A stretch of DNA of 64,000 nt from Euhalothece natronophila Z-M001 (GTDB lineage Bacteria > Cyanobacteriota > Cyanobacteriia > Cyanobacteriales > Rubidibacteraceae). The DNA lies in assembly GCF_007904085.1 (NCBI RefSeq), contig NZ_CP042326.1, forward strand, positions 1,674,001 to 1,738,000, read 5' to 3'. Position numbers and translations under genes: made by a program. Shown here one piece after another: positions 42,901-52,270 of this stretch. The number at the start of each line of letters is the position of its first letter. Within the stretch, counting starts at the first letter, position 1. The notes beneath the pieces were generated by a model. It was given only the letters and a program-made list of their open reading frames with translations. It was not told the origin of the DNA and searched no databases.

Positions 42901-43522
42901 AGAAAATCTGTTGCATCCGCAGTTAATTTATGGCTATTTCCCTTGCTATGCCCAAGGAAACACCTTACATCTGTTTGACCCGAAATTAATGGAGGAGAAG
43001 GGAACCATTCCTGAAGGCAGTGAACCCATTGCCAGCTTTGAATTCCCTCGTCAGGGTTCAGGACAGCGGATGTGTATTGCTGACTTTTATGCACCAAAAG
43101 AGTCAGGAATGATTGATGTCTTCCCGATGCAGGCGGTAACGGTTGGTGAAATTGCCACTGAGTACGCTAAAGAACTGTTTGCTCAGGATAAATACACTGA
43201 TTACCTCTATTTCCACGGGTTTGGGGTACAAGCCGCAGAAGCTCTCGCCGAATGGGGACACGCTCTGATCCGAAAAGAGTTAGGATTTGGTGACGAAGAC
43301 CCCGATAATATTCGTGATATTTTAGCGCAACGTTATCGTGGTTCTCGCTATAGCTTTGGCTATCCAGCTTGCCCAAATATTCAGGATCAATACGCCCTGT
43401 TGGACTTGTTAGAGGCGAAACAAATTAACCTCTACATGGATGAAAGCGAACAGTTGTATCCTGAGCAGTCAACAACAGCGATTGTGTCTCATCATCCGAA
43501 AGCCCGTTACTTCAGTGCTTAA
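39914..43522 (+). CDS. metH: Cobalamin-dependent methionine synthase
   Basis: 1202 residues with the full MetH order. The homocysteine domain has zinc cysteines C235 (LNCATGP) and C301-C302 (GGCCGT). The pterin-binding domain begins near [17 protein letters not shown]. The B12 cap/Rossmann pair has axial His745 in DVHDIGKNL. The C-terminal activation domain has [10 protein letters not shown] and [16 protein letters not shown]. It methylates homocysteine with methyltetrahydrofolate. A Lys/Glu/Ala-rich linker (about 877-925) separates the B12 and activation domains. I looked for a cobalamin or SAM riboswitch in the 247-bp leader and recognised none. Confidence 0.97.
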   Translation: MTTTKTKVKSAFLERLHSPERPVLVFDGGMGTSLQRQELTLEDFGSATLEGCNEYLVKSKPEAIEQVHREFLEAGADVIETDTFGSSSVVLAEYDIPEQAYELSKMAAELAKRVAKEYSTPEKPRFVAGAMGPTTKLPTLAHIDFDTMKESYREQAAGLYDGGVDLFIIETCQDVLQIKCALNAVEELFEEKGDRIPIMVSITMEVMGTMLVGTEIDAALTILEPYNIDILGLNCATGPDKMKEHIKYLSEHSPFPISCIPNAGLPENVGGQAHYKLTPMELRMALMHFVEDLGVQIIGGCCGTRPDHIEQLADIAKDLKPAERHPKKEVAAASIYSTQNYIQDNSFLIVGERLNASGSKKTRTLLNEEDWDGLVSIAKSQVKEGAHILDVNVDYVGRDGERDMYEVVSRLVNNVTLPLMVDSTEWTKMEVGLKVAGGKCLINSTNYEDGEERFFKVLELGKKYGAGVVIGTIDEDGMARTAQKKFEIAQRAYRQAVEYGIPPYEIFFDPLALPISTGIEEDRVNGKETMESIKMIRENLPECHIMLGVSNLSFGLNSAARVALNSVFLHDAVEAGMDAAIVSASKIVPLAKIEEEHKQVCRDLIYDRRQFNEDGICTYDPLTKLTELFAGKKAEVAGSSMENLSIEEKLKQHIIDGERIGLNDVLDEAMNTYPPLDIINKFLLDGMKVVGERFGAGEMQLPFVLQSAETMKAAVAHLEPHMEKDDAGDNAKGTVVIATVKGDVHDIGKNLVDIILSNNGYRVINIGIKQTVDNIIAAYREHNADCIAMSGLLVKSTAFMKDNLETFNEEGITVPVILGGAALTPKFVYGDCQEAYNGKVVYGKDAFSDLNFMDKLMPAKEAGQWDDLQGFLGEFAEEEEEGKAVKAKAKKEKAESNGAAEEEDGKAEEPQVVDTRRSEAIEVDVERPTPPFWGYKLLNPDDIPYDEMLWYLDKQALFAGQWQFRKKKSQSREEYDQFLQETVEPILAEWKQRAKEENLLHPQLIYGYFPCYAQGNTLHLFDPKLMEEKGTIPEGSEPIASFEFPRQGSGQRMCIADFYAPKESGMIDVFPMQAVTVGEIATEYAKELFAQDKYTDYLYFHGFGVQAAEALAEWGHALIRKELGFGDEDPDNIRDILAQRYRGSRYSFGYPACPNIQDQYALLDLLEAKQINLYMDESEQLYPEQSTTAIVSHHPKARYFSA

Positions 43523-43635
43523 GGCCTTGCTAGTCACTGCACCTTAAATTAAATCCTCGCAGCGATCGCGTTTTCTACAGCGCGATCGTTAAAAAATTTA
43601 TTGGGATCAAGAAGCTGAGAATTCTTAAAAAAAAC

Positions 43636-43721
43636 GGAGAGGGAGGGATTCGAACCCCCGAGGAGCTTGCACTCCTAGCGGTTTTCGAGACCGCCGCAAT
43701 CAACCACTCTGCCACCTCTCC
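43636..43721 (-). tRNA. trnS-CGA: tRNA-Ser (anticodon CGA)
   Basis: 86 nt on the minus strand. The acceptor stem GGAGAGG pairs with CCTCTCC, the anticodon arm GCGGT-CTCGAAA-ACCGC has anticodon CGA, there is a long variable arm (TAGGAGTGCAAGCTCCTC), and the T-arm has GGTTCGAATCC. The long variable arm and anticodon specify a class II serine tRNA reading UCG. CCA is not encoded. A T-run follows the 3' end. Confidence 0.95.
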
Positions 43722-43855
43722 AAATGGCTACTCAATTTTAACTTGTAAAGGGCTATGCTTCAACAAGCGTGGCGAGGATTTTCCCTAAGTCAAGGGCATA
43801 AGCAAAAGAAATGTTTGTTAGGCTTAACATTAAGATAAATTAATCATAATTGCCG

Positions 43856-44434
43856 ATGATGGAAATTGACATTCCTAGCGTTATTTCCGGTTACTCACAA
43901 GGATTATTTTTAATGGCAGATGAGGTAGGTAATTTAGGTTGGTACGCTAGCCGATCTCATGCTCTGATCCCTCTAGATAACCGCTTCTCTTATCCTAAAT
44001 CTTTGCGACGAGCTATTAACCAAAATTGGTTTGATGTAGCTATTAATAAGAACTTTTGGGAAGTTTGTGTCGGTTGTGCAGATCGCAAAAGCACTTGGAT
44101 TTCCCCTGAATTACAGGAAGTTTATTGGCAATTATATCAGGCAGGCTGGGCATATAGTTTTGAAACGTGGCAGGGAGATAAATTAGCAGGGGGGATTTTA
44201 GGAATTGTTATTGGAGGGGCTTTTATTGGCGAATCAATGTTTTATCGTATTCCGGAAGGCTCAAAGGTAGCTTTAGTCAAGTTAGTAGAGTATCTGAAAG
44301 AACAGAATTTTTTAGTATTTGATGCTCAACTACAAAATTCTCATTTATCTCGGTTTGGTGCTTACGAAGTTTCAGAAAAAGAGTATAAAAAATTATTAAA
44401 AGTAGCGATCAAGCAAGAATGCAAATTTATCTAA
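43856..44434 (+). CDS. aat: Leucyl/phenylalanyl-tRNA-protein transferase
   Basis: About 192 residues from the ATG at 43856 (or the next ATG at 43859); a TTG two codons upstream opens the frame. Family landmarks: GYSQGLFLMAD near the start, the nucleic-acid/peptidyl pocket CADRKSTWISPELQEVYWQL, SFETWQGDKLAGGILGIVIG, and FIGESMFYR with FDAQLQNSHLSRFGAYEV at the end. The enzyme adds Leu or Phe to proteins with N-terminal Arg/Lys for N-end-rule degradation by ClpAP/ClpS. Convergent with, and abutting, the DUF92 gene. Confidence 0.9.
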   Translation: MMEIDIPSVISGYSQGLFLMADEVGNLGWYASRSHALIPLDNRFSYPKSLRRAINQNWFDVAINKNFWEVCVGCADRKSTWISPELQEVYWQLYQAGWAYSFETWQGDKLAGGILGIVIGGAFIGESMFYRIPEGSKVALVKLVEYLKEQNFLVFDAQLQNSHLSRFGAYEVSEKEYKKLLKVAIKQECKFI

Positions 44435-45196
44435 TTAAGTAATCGCTAAAAGAACACCAGCAATAAGTGCACCTAGAAAAGTATTAATAATATTAACAAT
44501 TTCATTAGTTAAAAAATCAAATCTCTCTTGCAAAGTCGCCCCAATCAGGCTTTCTAAGTTGGTAGCCACAAAGGCGGCTAAAATACAGTATAACACTCCT
44601 ACTATTGAAATTAAGCCCACACTCCATCCAACAACAGCAATCACGGTTGAAGCTAAAATACCCGCTAAGGTTCCTTCTAAACTAATGGCTCCTTCTGTAC
44701 CAGGAGAAACGGGTTTTAAGGTGGTAATTAAAAAAGTACGTTTGCCATAGGCTTTTCCTACTTCGCTGGCGGTGGTATCAGATAGTTTGGTACTAAAACT
44801 TGCCACATAAGCTAATAAGAGAACTGAGGCGGGAATTATTGTAACATTATTATTTTGACTAAAAAAAAGCGCGATCGCGCAAATAGTTGCTACTAATGCT
44901 GATCCCCAAACATTTTCTGGCCCCCGCGCCCCAGAACGTTTTTCTGCAATGCCTGCAGCTTCTTTTTTAGCACTGCCAATTCGAGTCACTGCCGATCCTG
45001 TTAAAAAATAGAAACCTACAATCACATAACCTTGCCAACCTAATATCCCCCAAATAATAACTCCCAATAACCAAGCATTAACTACACCAGCAGGAGTTAA
45101 AAGTTTTTTAGGAGCCAATGCCACAATCGATAATAAGATTGTATTCAGGATAGCTCCCACTACCCACGGAACTAAAATTGGGGACAAAGTTGTCAT
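44435..45196 (-). CDS. DUF92 membrane protein, phytyl phosphate kinase-like
   Basis: 253 residues with about seven transmembrane helices. The motif KRSGARGPENVWGSALVATI and the conserved SDTTASEVGKAYGKRTFLIT followed by PVSPGTEGAISLEGTLAG are those of the DUF92/TIGR00297 family, which includes plant VTE6. VTE6 phosphorylates phytyl phosphate to the diphosphate when phytol from chlorophyll is salvaged for tocopherol and related lipids. Membrane protein by hydropathy. It has a good AAGGAG ribosome site. Kinase role is by family, not shown here. Confidence 0.88.
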   Translation of the reverse strand: MTTLSPILVPWVVGAILNTILLSIVALAPKKLLTPAGVVNAWLLGVIIWGILGWQGYVIVGFYFLTGSAVTRIGSAKKEAAGIAEKRSGARGPENVWGSALVATICAIALFFSQNNNVTIIPASVLLLAYVASFSTKLSDTTASEVGKAYGKRTFLITTLKPVSPGTEGAISLEGTLAGILASTVIAVVGWSVGLISIVGVLYCILAAFVATNLESLIGATLQERFDFLTNEIVNIINTFLGALIAGVLLAIT

Positions 45197-45420
45197 TATT
45201 ACTACTCCTTCCTTAATTAAATTGCCACCTTCAAGCTCTCCCCTATAGGGCTAGTTTAGCAAGCCTCTGCTAATCATTGTATTCTAGGGTAGGTTGCGCG
45301 ATCGCGTTTCCATTAAAGATTCTAAATCAAGAATTAAGTATCTTTAACTTTGAAGGAATTTTTCAAAAAAAAGTATTTGGTTTTATTTATTAATATTTAT
45401 TCCTATCTTAAATGGCGCGA

Positions 45421-45880
45421 GAGGACTCCCGTTATGATCTTCCAAGAGATTTAACGGTTAGACGAGGCTTTCAAGGGGGCGAATGCGATTCGCCCCACAG
45501 CCCCTCATGAATCGCGCCCAACAAAAAAAAGTCTGTGTTTGACATCCTTAATTGGGTTAAATTGTGATAGCATAGAAAAAGCGCTAAGGCGCGTAAGAGA
45601 TTCAGGGATTGACCTGCCCAAGAGAGTACCTCGCAACAAATATCACCCTTGAAAATGTAATGGTGACGGGTCTCGACCAACTTGAAGCTGTAAAGTGCAA
45701 GGTCATCACAACCCAATAAAGATTCAAATCCTTCTGCGGTCGGACGGCTCGTGGAAGTAAAACTAAAATGCTTGTGGATTCGGTTTGACGGGGATGGTTT
45801 CATTTTTGATACTGTCTAGTTAAGTGGAGTAGAAGCAAGAATCTCCCGTTAAATCAAAGATTATAACGGGACAGCGTCAA
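45421..45880 (+). mobile_element. Non-autonomous IS200/IS605-derived element (PATE-like), no ORF
   Basis: Flanked by similar subterminal hairpins: CCGTTA..TAACGG at 45429-45457 on the left and TCCCGTTA..TAACGGGA at 45844-45871 on the right, the latter preceded by GTAGAAGCAAGAATC, which I recognise from right ends of cyanobacterial IS605-type elements. Inside are a perfect hairpin GGGGCGAAT-GCG-ATTCGCCCC (45476-45496), a TTGACA promoter-like box at 45538, GCGCTAAGGCGC and a decayed tnpB-like tail. It carries no intact gene but a conserved-looking noncoding segment. Boundaries approximate; the gap from 45197 to here shows one HIP1 site only. Confidence 0.6.
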
Positions 45881-45903
45881 TTACAATCAGGAGATGAGCA
45901 GTC

Positions 45904-46095
45904 ATGATTAATCTCAAAGTTTCCAGCATTAAATGCGAAGGATGTGCTGAAGCCATTACCAACGAAATTAAAAATAATGACCCCAAGGCAAAAGTCGATG
46001 TGGATGTGGATAGCAAAATAGTGAAAGTGGAAACTACTGCCCAAGAAGAAGCCGTTAAAAATATGATTACTGCGGCTGGACATACTGTAGGATAA
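45904..46095 (+). CDS. Heavy-metal-associated domain copper chaperone
   Basis: 63 residues, a single HMA domain of the ferredoxin-like fold. The metal site is IKCEGCAEAI (C-x-x-C near residues 11-14), followed by alternating strands VDVDVDSKIVKVET and a final helix. Such Atx1-like chaperones carry Cu(I) to P-type ATPases in the cytoplasmic and thylakoid membranes. An AGGAGATGAG site precedes the ATG. Unusually acidic for the family (KNNDPKAKVDVDVDSK). Monocistronic; no ATPase gene beside it. Confidence 0.88.
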   Translation: MINLKVSSIKCEGCAEAITNEIKNNDPKAKVDVDVDSKIVKVETTAQEEAVKNMITAAGHTVG

Positions 46096-46155
46096 GTGTC
46101 AAATTAAGTTATATTTAGTTACAGTTGGAGTCATATCACGCCACTTGCTTCCCAA

Positions 46156-46674
46156 ATGAGAGAAGAAGACACCTTTTATTACTTTGCTTACGGTTCTTGT
46201 ATGTGTCCTGTTGATCTAAAGCGTACCTTACAAGAACCTGCCCATCCCTATATTGTGGGGCCAGCCACCCTTCCCCATTATCGTCTCGGATTTTATCACC
46301 GTTCGCCCAGTCGCAATTGTGGGGTTTTGGACGTTGTGCGCGATCGCAGTGCTTCCGTGATGGGAGTTCTCTATCAACTACCTTGGCGGTTTAGTCAAAA
46401 TCTTGATATCCGCGAGGAAGTCCCCACTAATGGCTATCGACGGGAAGAAGTTAGCGTTAAATGTCAAGGAAAATGGTATCACGGAGTTCGCACTTATACC
46501 GTCGTTAATAAACTCCCCCGAGAAATTCCTCCCAATGAGTGGTATTTTCATGTTGTCTTACGTGGTGCAACTACTTGTGGACTTCCTGAAGACTATCGCT
46601 GGCAACTGTTTTATCAAATGCACAATTTACAGCAAGCAAGTCAATCTTTAGATAAGATAGCTTCAGAATCTTAA
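46156..46674 (+). CDS. Gamma-glutamylcyclotransferase-fold protein
   Basis: 172 residues with the fold's opening FYYFAYGSCMCPVDLKRTL (the YGS loop binds substrate) and continuing YRLGFYHRSPSRNCGVLDVV and VMGVLYQLP. This matches the gamma-glutamylcyclotransferase/AIG2-like family, which releases 5-oxoproline from gamma-glutamyl compounds such as glutathione breakdown products. The usual catalytic Glu lies around DIREEVPTNGYRRE. Cytoplasmic, no signal. Function within the family is uncertain. Confidence 0.8.
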   Translation: MREEDTFYYFAYGSCMCPVDLKRTLQEPAHPYIVGPATLPHYRLGFYHRSPSRNCGVLDVVRDRSASVMGVLYQLPWRFSQNLDIREEVPTNGYRREEVSVKCQGKWYHGVRTYTVVNKLPREIPPNEWYFHVVLRGATTCGLPEDYRWQLFYQMHNLQQASQSLDKIASES

Positions 46675-46749
46675 TCAACCAAACAAGTTCAAAAATCCCA
46701 ATCCTTTGACATGAGTTAGTTCTTGGGAAGTTGGAATTTCATTTTTCAT
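46675..46749 (-). CDS. Candidate 24-residue small protein
   Basis: Reads MKNEIPTSQELTHVKGLGFL and ends NLFG before TGA. It has a strong AAGGAGAGG site 5-13 bases ahead of the ATG, far better than chance for so short a frame. It sits convergent to the cyclotransferase gene, in an otherwise empty 387-bp gap. A polar, precursor-like N-half and a hydrophobic Gly-rich C-half suggest a small membrane-active or processed peptide. No family recognised; could still be fortuitous. Confidence 0.4.
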   Translation of the reverse strand: MKNEIPTSQELTHVKGLGFLNLFG

Positions 46750-47082
46750 TATGCCTCTCCTTCTTTCGCTTCAGATCTCTGTGAGTAGAAATTGATTAAT
46801 GCTATCGTGGGAAACATCTGCGAAAATTTTAAACAAGTGACAATACTCTCCCTGCTTCAGTTACGAGGGTAAAAATAAGGTTTCGTTTTCGAGACTGTGT
46901 CGTACCGTAGAGTTTACTAGTAGTCTAGGAACAAATTATGACAGGTTGACTGTACAAATGAATCAGAAAAAAATTACCTATCAAAATTAGATTGGTGAAG
47001 CATTGGTTTTTTAAATATTCTTAGATCTTCGCTTTAGCATTTATCAATTTTTAAGTCCTAATTGAATTATGTAAGGAGTGTT
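46750..47082. other. Intergenic, presumed cofH promoter region
   Basis: About 330 AT-rich bases with no ORF, tRNA or repeat that I can support, ending with the AAGGAG ribosome site of cofH at 47073-47078. Confidence 0.4.
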
Positions 47083-48234
47083 ATGACCCCAAAAGTAAAT
47101 ACTATCTTAAATCGAGCTACCCAAGGAAAACAAATTTCTCAATTGGAGGGAGAATTTTTACTGCATCAACGTGATGTTACTACACGAGAAGCAATTAGAG
47201 AAACGGCTGACTTTCTCCGTAAAAAACAAGCAGGAGAAACGGTTACTTATGTAGTGAATCGTAACATTAATTTTACTAATATTTGTGAGCAACATTGCAG
47301 CTTTTGCGCTTTCCGCCGTGATTCCAATACATCGGGATCATATTGGCTAAATTTTGAAGAAGTTTTAGCGAAAACCGCAGATGCAGTTAATCGAGGAGCA
47401 ACGGAAATTTGTATGCAGGGGGGACTCAACCCAGAAGCAAAAATTAAAGGTTTGAGTTTACCCTATTATCAAAAGTTAGTGAAGACAATTAAAGAGGCGT
47501 TTCCAAAACTTCATTTTCATGGCTTTTCCCCTCAAGAAATCCAATTTATTGCCCGAGAAGATAACCTCAGTTATGAAACAGTCATTGAAAAACTAAAAGC
47601 AGTAGGCGTAGGTTCAATGCCAGGTACGGCTGCAGAAATTTTAGACGATCGCGCTCGCCGTATTATTTGCCCAGAGAAAATTAATAGTCAAACTTGGCTA
47701 GACATTGTTAGCACTGCCCACCGCCTAGGAATGCCTACTACTAGCACTATGTTATCAGGGCATATTGAAACCCCATCACAGCAAACCTATCATTTAGAAA
47801 GACTGCGATCGCTGCAGGAAACGGCAATTAACAACGATTATCCTGCCCAAATTACAGAATTTATTATTTTACCCTTTGTGGGAAAAGAAGCCCCAAAACC
47901 GCTTCGTCAGAGAGTAGGACGAGATCAACCAATTATAGAAGATATGTTACTTCTCACGGCAGTGGCTAGAATTTACTTAGGAAACTGGATACAAAATCAT
48001 CAACCGAGTTGGGTTAAGCTAGGGCTAAAGGGAGCAACAGAAGCTCTAAATTGGGGCTGTAATGACATCGGTGGTACGCTCATGGAAGAACATATTACTA
48101 GTATGGCTGGAGCGCAGGGAGGAACTTGTATGGAGGTTTCCACCCTGCAAAATAGTATTACCGAAATTGGTCGTCCTTACCAAGAAAGAAATACTCTTTA
48201 TCAACCTGTTGCTCAACCGATTTTATCCAGTTAA
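47083..48234 (+). CDS. cofH: F0 synthase subunit 2 (CofH), radical SAM
   Basis: 383 residues from the ATG at 47083, directly behind AAGGAG; the longer frame starts at TTG. The radical SAM cluster motif is C-x3-C-x2-C in [12 protein letters not shown], and the family-specific [27 protein letters not shown] and [13 protein letters not shown] follow. CofH joins tyrosine to 5-amino-6-ribitylaminouracil, and CofG then makes 8-hydroxy-5-deazaflavin (F0). In cyanobacteria F0 serves as the photolyase antenna. cofG is not in this window. Confidence 0.9.
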   Translation: MTPKVNTILNRATQGKQISQLEGEFLLHQRDVTTREAIRETADFLRKKQAGETVTYVVNRNINFTNICEQHCSFCAFRRDSNTSGSYWLNFEEVLAKTADAVNRGATEICMQGGLNPEAKIKGLSLPYYQKLVKTIKEAFPKLHFHGFSPQEIQFIAREDNLSYETVIEKLKAVGVGSMPGTAAEILDDRARRIICPEKINSQTWLDIVSTAHRLGMPTTSTMLSGHIETPSQQTYHLERLRSLQETAINNDYPAQITEFIILPFVGKEAPKPLRQRVGRDQPIIEDMLLLTAVARIYLGNWIQNHQPSWVKLGLKGATEALNWGCNDIGGTLMEEHITSMAGAQGGTCMEVSTLQNSITEIGRPYQERNTLYQPVAQPILSS

Positions 48235-48252
48235 CGATCACCTTTTTTTCTT

Positions 48253-48573
48253 ATGTCTAATAACAATAATAATCATCAGCGAGAGCAACGTAATGGTTTT
48301 CATCCCTATGTAGAGCCAGTTTTTCGAGAAGATAATCAACAGTTTCCATCTCGAGAGTCTGAGTGGCAAGAAGACGAAAATTATTTAGATCACTCCTCCC
48401 AACCATTAACAGAACAAGGTCGGGAAAATTTACGAATATTACGGCGTTTTTATATTAGTTTAATTGTTTCAGGTCTTGTAGTTGGTGGCTTGTTAACTTG
48501 GGGGATTGTTACTTTATTGAATGAGTGGAATCTAATGGATCCACCAGCAGAACAACAGCTTAATACCGATTAG
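48253..48573 (+). CDS. Single-pass membrane protein, unknown
   Basis: 106 residues. A long polar, Asn/Gln/Glu-rich N-terminal region (about 1-70), one transmembrane helix (about 73-95, YISLIVSGLVVGGLLTWGIV) and a short tail. It starts 18 bp after cofH and is probably cotranscribed. Similar N-in tail-anchored small proteins are common in cyanobacteria; I cannot name this one or predict a role. Confidence 0.6.
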   Translation: MSNNNNNHQREQRNGFHPYVEPVFREDNQQFPSRESEWQEDENYLDHSSQPLTEQGRENLRILRRFYISLIVSGLVVGGLLTWGIVTLLNEWNLMDPPAEQQLNTD

Positions 48574-48726
48574 TCACTGCCTTTTAATACAACACAACAC
48601 AAATTAATTGCGCGATCGCTGCTCACAACCAGAAAATACAGGGTCTAAGTCTGAGTAATTACAGATAAGCTAGGAAGTTAAAAAGGCTATGCCACACTAA
48701 AAGAAAAGTCGTCTTGCTATTTAACC

Positions 48727-49875
48727 ATGAAACTGTCTTCTCTCGAAACAACTCCCAACCCTCACTGCATGAAACTTAATCTGGATGAAACCATTGCTGA
48801 GAAACCTATTACTCTGAAAGCTGGTGATCCTTGTGATGAAGTTCCTCATTCAGTTGCTCAATTACTGAACATTGAAGGGGTGCGAGAAGTGTTCCTCAGT
48901 AGTAACTTTATTGCGGTTATTCGCCAAAGCCAAGCCGACTGGGAACCCATCCTTTCACAAGCTGCCAAGGTATTTGGAGTTACTGAAAACGCAGATACGG
49001 AATTACTGTCGCAAGCCTCCTCAGAGGAAAGCAGTAGCAAGGAGTTAGGGGAAGTGGAAGTTGCTGTGTTATATTTTCGGGGCATTCCCACCCAAGTTCG
49101 CGCTAATGGGGAAGAACAAAAACGGGTTGCCATGCCAGATCGCTTTGTAGAAGCCATGCAGCGAGTAGTAGAAGCCACAGGAGTGAATTATGTGATGGAA
49201 CGGTATTGGGAACCCTATGCCTCTCGGAATGGGGAACCAGAAGCAGTGGCGAATATGGTCGCTGAAGAAGTGGCGAGTCTCATTGATGAGGAAGAATTAC
49301 AGCAAATTGAAAAACAGGCGATAGCAGGAGAGTCACAGCAGGCAAACAGTGCTAAAAATACGGAAACGGCTGATTTGTTAGCAATATTAAAGCAAAGTGA
49401 GGATTGGAAAGAACGCCTGAAAGCAATTCAGAAACTAGAAATTAACCAAGAGACATTTCCTGCCATTGTTAACGCCTTGAAAGACGATCGCGCTACTATT
49501 CGTCGTTGGGCAAGTGCCTTATTAGGGGCAAGTGAAACCGAAGAAGCGATTTCCCCTTTAAGTGAAGTAGTATTAAATGATCCCTCTGTCATTGTTCGTC
49601 GTACTGCTGGGGATGCCCTTAGTGATTTGGGTAATCCTCAAGGCATTCCTACTATGTGTCAAGCACTACAAGACAATTCAAAATTAGTACGCTGGCGGGC
49701 TGCCCGATTTTTATATGAAACAGGAGATGAAAGCGCGATCGCGCCACTGGAAACTGCTCAAAATCAAGAATCAGAATTTGATGTTCGTCTCGAAATTAAA
49801 GCCGCCTTAGATCGCATTAGTCGGGGAGAAGAACGTCAGCTACCCATGTGGATGCGGTTATCTCAAACTTCTTAA
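48727..49875 (+). CDS. Nfu_N / virulence-factor-domain / HEAT-repeat protein
   Basis: 382 residues. Residues 1-85 form an Nfu_N-like domain starting LSSLETTPNPHCMKLNLDE. Residues 105-190 contain VAVLYFRGIPTQVRANGEEQ and MPDRFVEAMQRVV, typical of the conserved virulence factor C (CvfC)-like domain. Residues 215-375 are HEAT repeats (IRRWASALLGASETEEAISP, LVRWRAARFLYETGDE). The combination is that of CvfC-like proteins; Nfu_N domains occur in Fe-S scaffold proteins, but the CxxC NifU domain is absent here. Soluble scaffold or adaptor role is inferred. Followed by a family A repeat. Confidence 0.8.
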   Translation: MKLSSLETTPNPHCMKLNLDETIAEKPITLKAGDPCDEVPHSVAQLLNIEGVREVFLSSNFIAVIRQSQADWEPILSQAAKVFGVTENADTELLSQASSEESSSKELGEVEVAVLYFRGIPTQVRANGEEQKRVAMPDRFVEAMQRVVEATGVNYVMERYWEPYASRNGEPEAVANMVAEEVASLIDEEELQQIEKQAIAGESQQANSAKNTETADLLAILKQSEDWKERLKAIQKLEINQETFPAIVNALKDDRATIRRWASALLGASETEEAISPLSEVVLNDPSVIVRRTAGDALSDLGNPQGIPTMCQALQDNSKLVRWRAARFLYETGDESAIAPLETAQNQESEFDVRLEIKAALDRISRGEERQLPMWMRLSQTS

Positions 49876-49912
49876 AACCAAAAATCTCCCCCATTTTAAT
49901 GAGCAGGGTCGT

Positions 49913-50079
49913 TCCATTCTCCTCAAATCACCCTCAGGTGGAGAGATGGGGAGATAGGGAGATGGGGAGACAACACCTTAAGAAGAAGTTAAATCAGAAG
50001 AAATAATCGCGATGTCCCCACCATGTAAGGATATCAGGCGATTATTTCAATTTTCACCCCGAGAATGAAACAGCCCTCC
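49913..50079. repeat. MITE-like repeat family A, complete copy
   Basis: 167 bp with inverted ends GCAGGGTCGTTCCATTCTC and GAGAATGAAACAGCCCT. Interior: GGGAGATA/GGGAGATG octamers, AAGAAGAAGTTAAATCAGAA and AATAATCGCGAT. Located between the CvfC-like gene and the convergent rplY. Confidence 0.75.
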
Positions 50080-50102
50080 ACTTTAATGAGGGAGAAATCC
50101 TT

Positions 50103-50756
50103 CTAAACTGAAACATCTCCCAGTTCTTCCACAACGCCACCTTCGATTTCTTCTTCTTCGGCAGTGGTTTCTTCCTCTTCTGGGGGTTCTTCTGCTTGGG
50201 CTTCTCCAATGGTGAGAACTGTCCGTTCGGGATCATCACTAGCTGTTACCCCTTCAGGAAGTTTTAAGTCTCCAATATGAAGGGTTGTCCCCACGGGCAT
50301 ATCTGTAACATCAATGTCGATGACTTCGGGAATTTTGTCGGGAGGACATTGAATCGTTAATTCAGTGATAATTTGTTCCATTACGCCTCCTTCTTCTCTA
50401 ACCCCTTGGGCTTCACCATTGAGGCTAACTGGAACCACAACTTCCACACTATCTTGTCCTGCCACAGCAAAGAAGCTGACATGATAAATATCAGGTCGCC
50501 AAGGATGGGTTTGTACTTCTCGAATCAAGGCTTTTCCACGCCAAGACTGATCAGACACATCCACATCCACTAGCGTATTATTAATGGAGGCTTTTTTGAG
50601 CAACATCTCCACATCTTTGGCTTTGGCTACCAGCGACATAGATTCTGCGCCTTTGTGTCCATAGAGAACAGCAGGAATGAATCCTTCACGGCGTAACGCT
50701 CTGGATTTAGTTTTATCGGAGCGAGTTTGGCATTCAAATTTTACAGTAGTTGTCAT
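50103..50756 (-). CDS. rplY: Ribosomal protein L25/Ctc (two-domain)
   Basis: 217 residues. Residues 1-95 are the L25 5S rRNA-binding domain (FECQTRSDKTKSRALRREGF, PAVLYGHKGAESMSLVAKAK). Residues 96-185 are the TL5/Ctc beta domain (VVVPVSLNGEAQGVREEGG, IDIDVTDMPVGTTLHI). The tail is extremely acidic (EEEETTAEEEEIEGG). The protein binds 5S rRNA in the large subunit. It lies 32 bp downstream of purA on the same strand. Confidence 0.93.
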   Translation of the reverse strand: MTTTVKFECQTRSDKTKSRALRREGFIPAVLYGHKGAESMSLVAKAKDVEMLLKKASINNTLVDVDVSDQSWRGKALIREVQTHPWRPDIYHVSFFAVAGQDSVEVVVPVSLNGEAQGVREEGGVMEQIITELTIQCPPDKIPEVIDIDVTDMPVGTTLHIGDLKLPEGVTASDDPERTVLTIGEAQAEEPPEEEETTAEEEEIEGGVVEELGDVSV

Positions 50757-50788
50757 TGTTTTTCTCGTATTTTAGTTTACAGAATGAA

Positions 50789-52203
<1,415 letters not shown>

Positions 52204-52270
52204 TTAAACTAGGAATTGTCAATTGAATGTAACAAAGCCAGTACATAAGATAATTTTCGGGAGGTTAGTT

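Noticed and set aside
42684-43097. Overlapping frames on both strands inside metH
   Set aside because: Shadows of a strongly coding, full-length metH; no independent start signals.
45471-45803. 110-codon minus-strand ORF inside the IS605-derived element
   Set aside because: It reads through hairpins of the element, has no ribosome site and looks like a by-product of the noncoding core.
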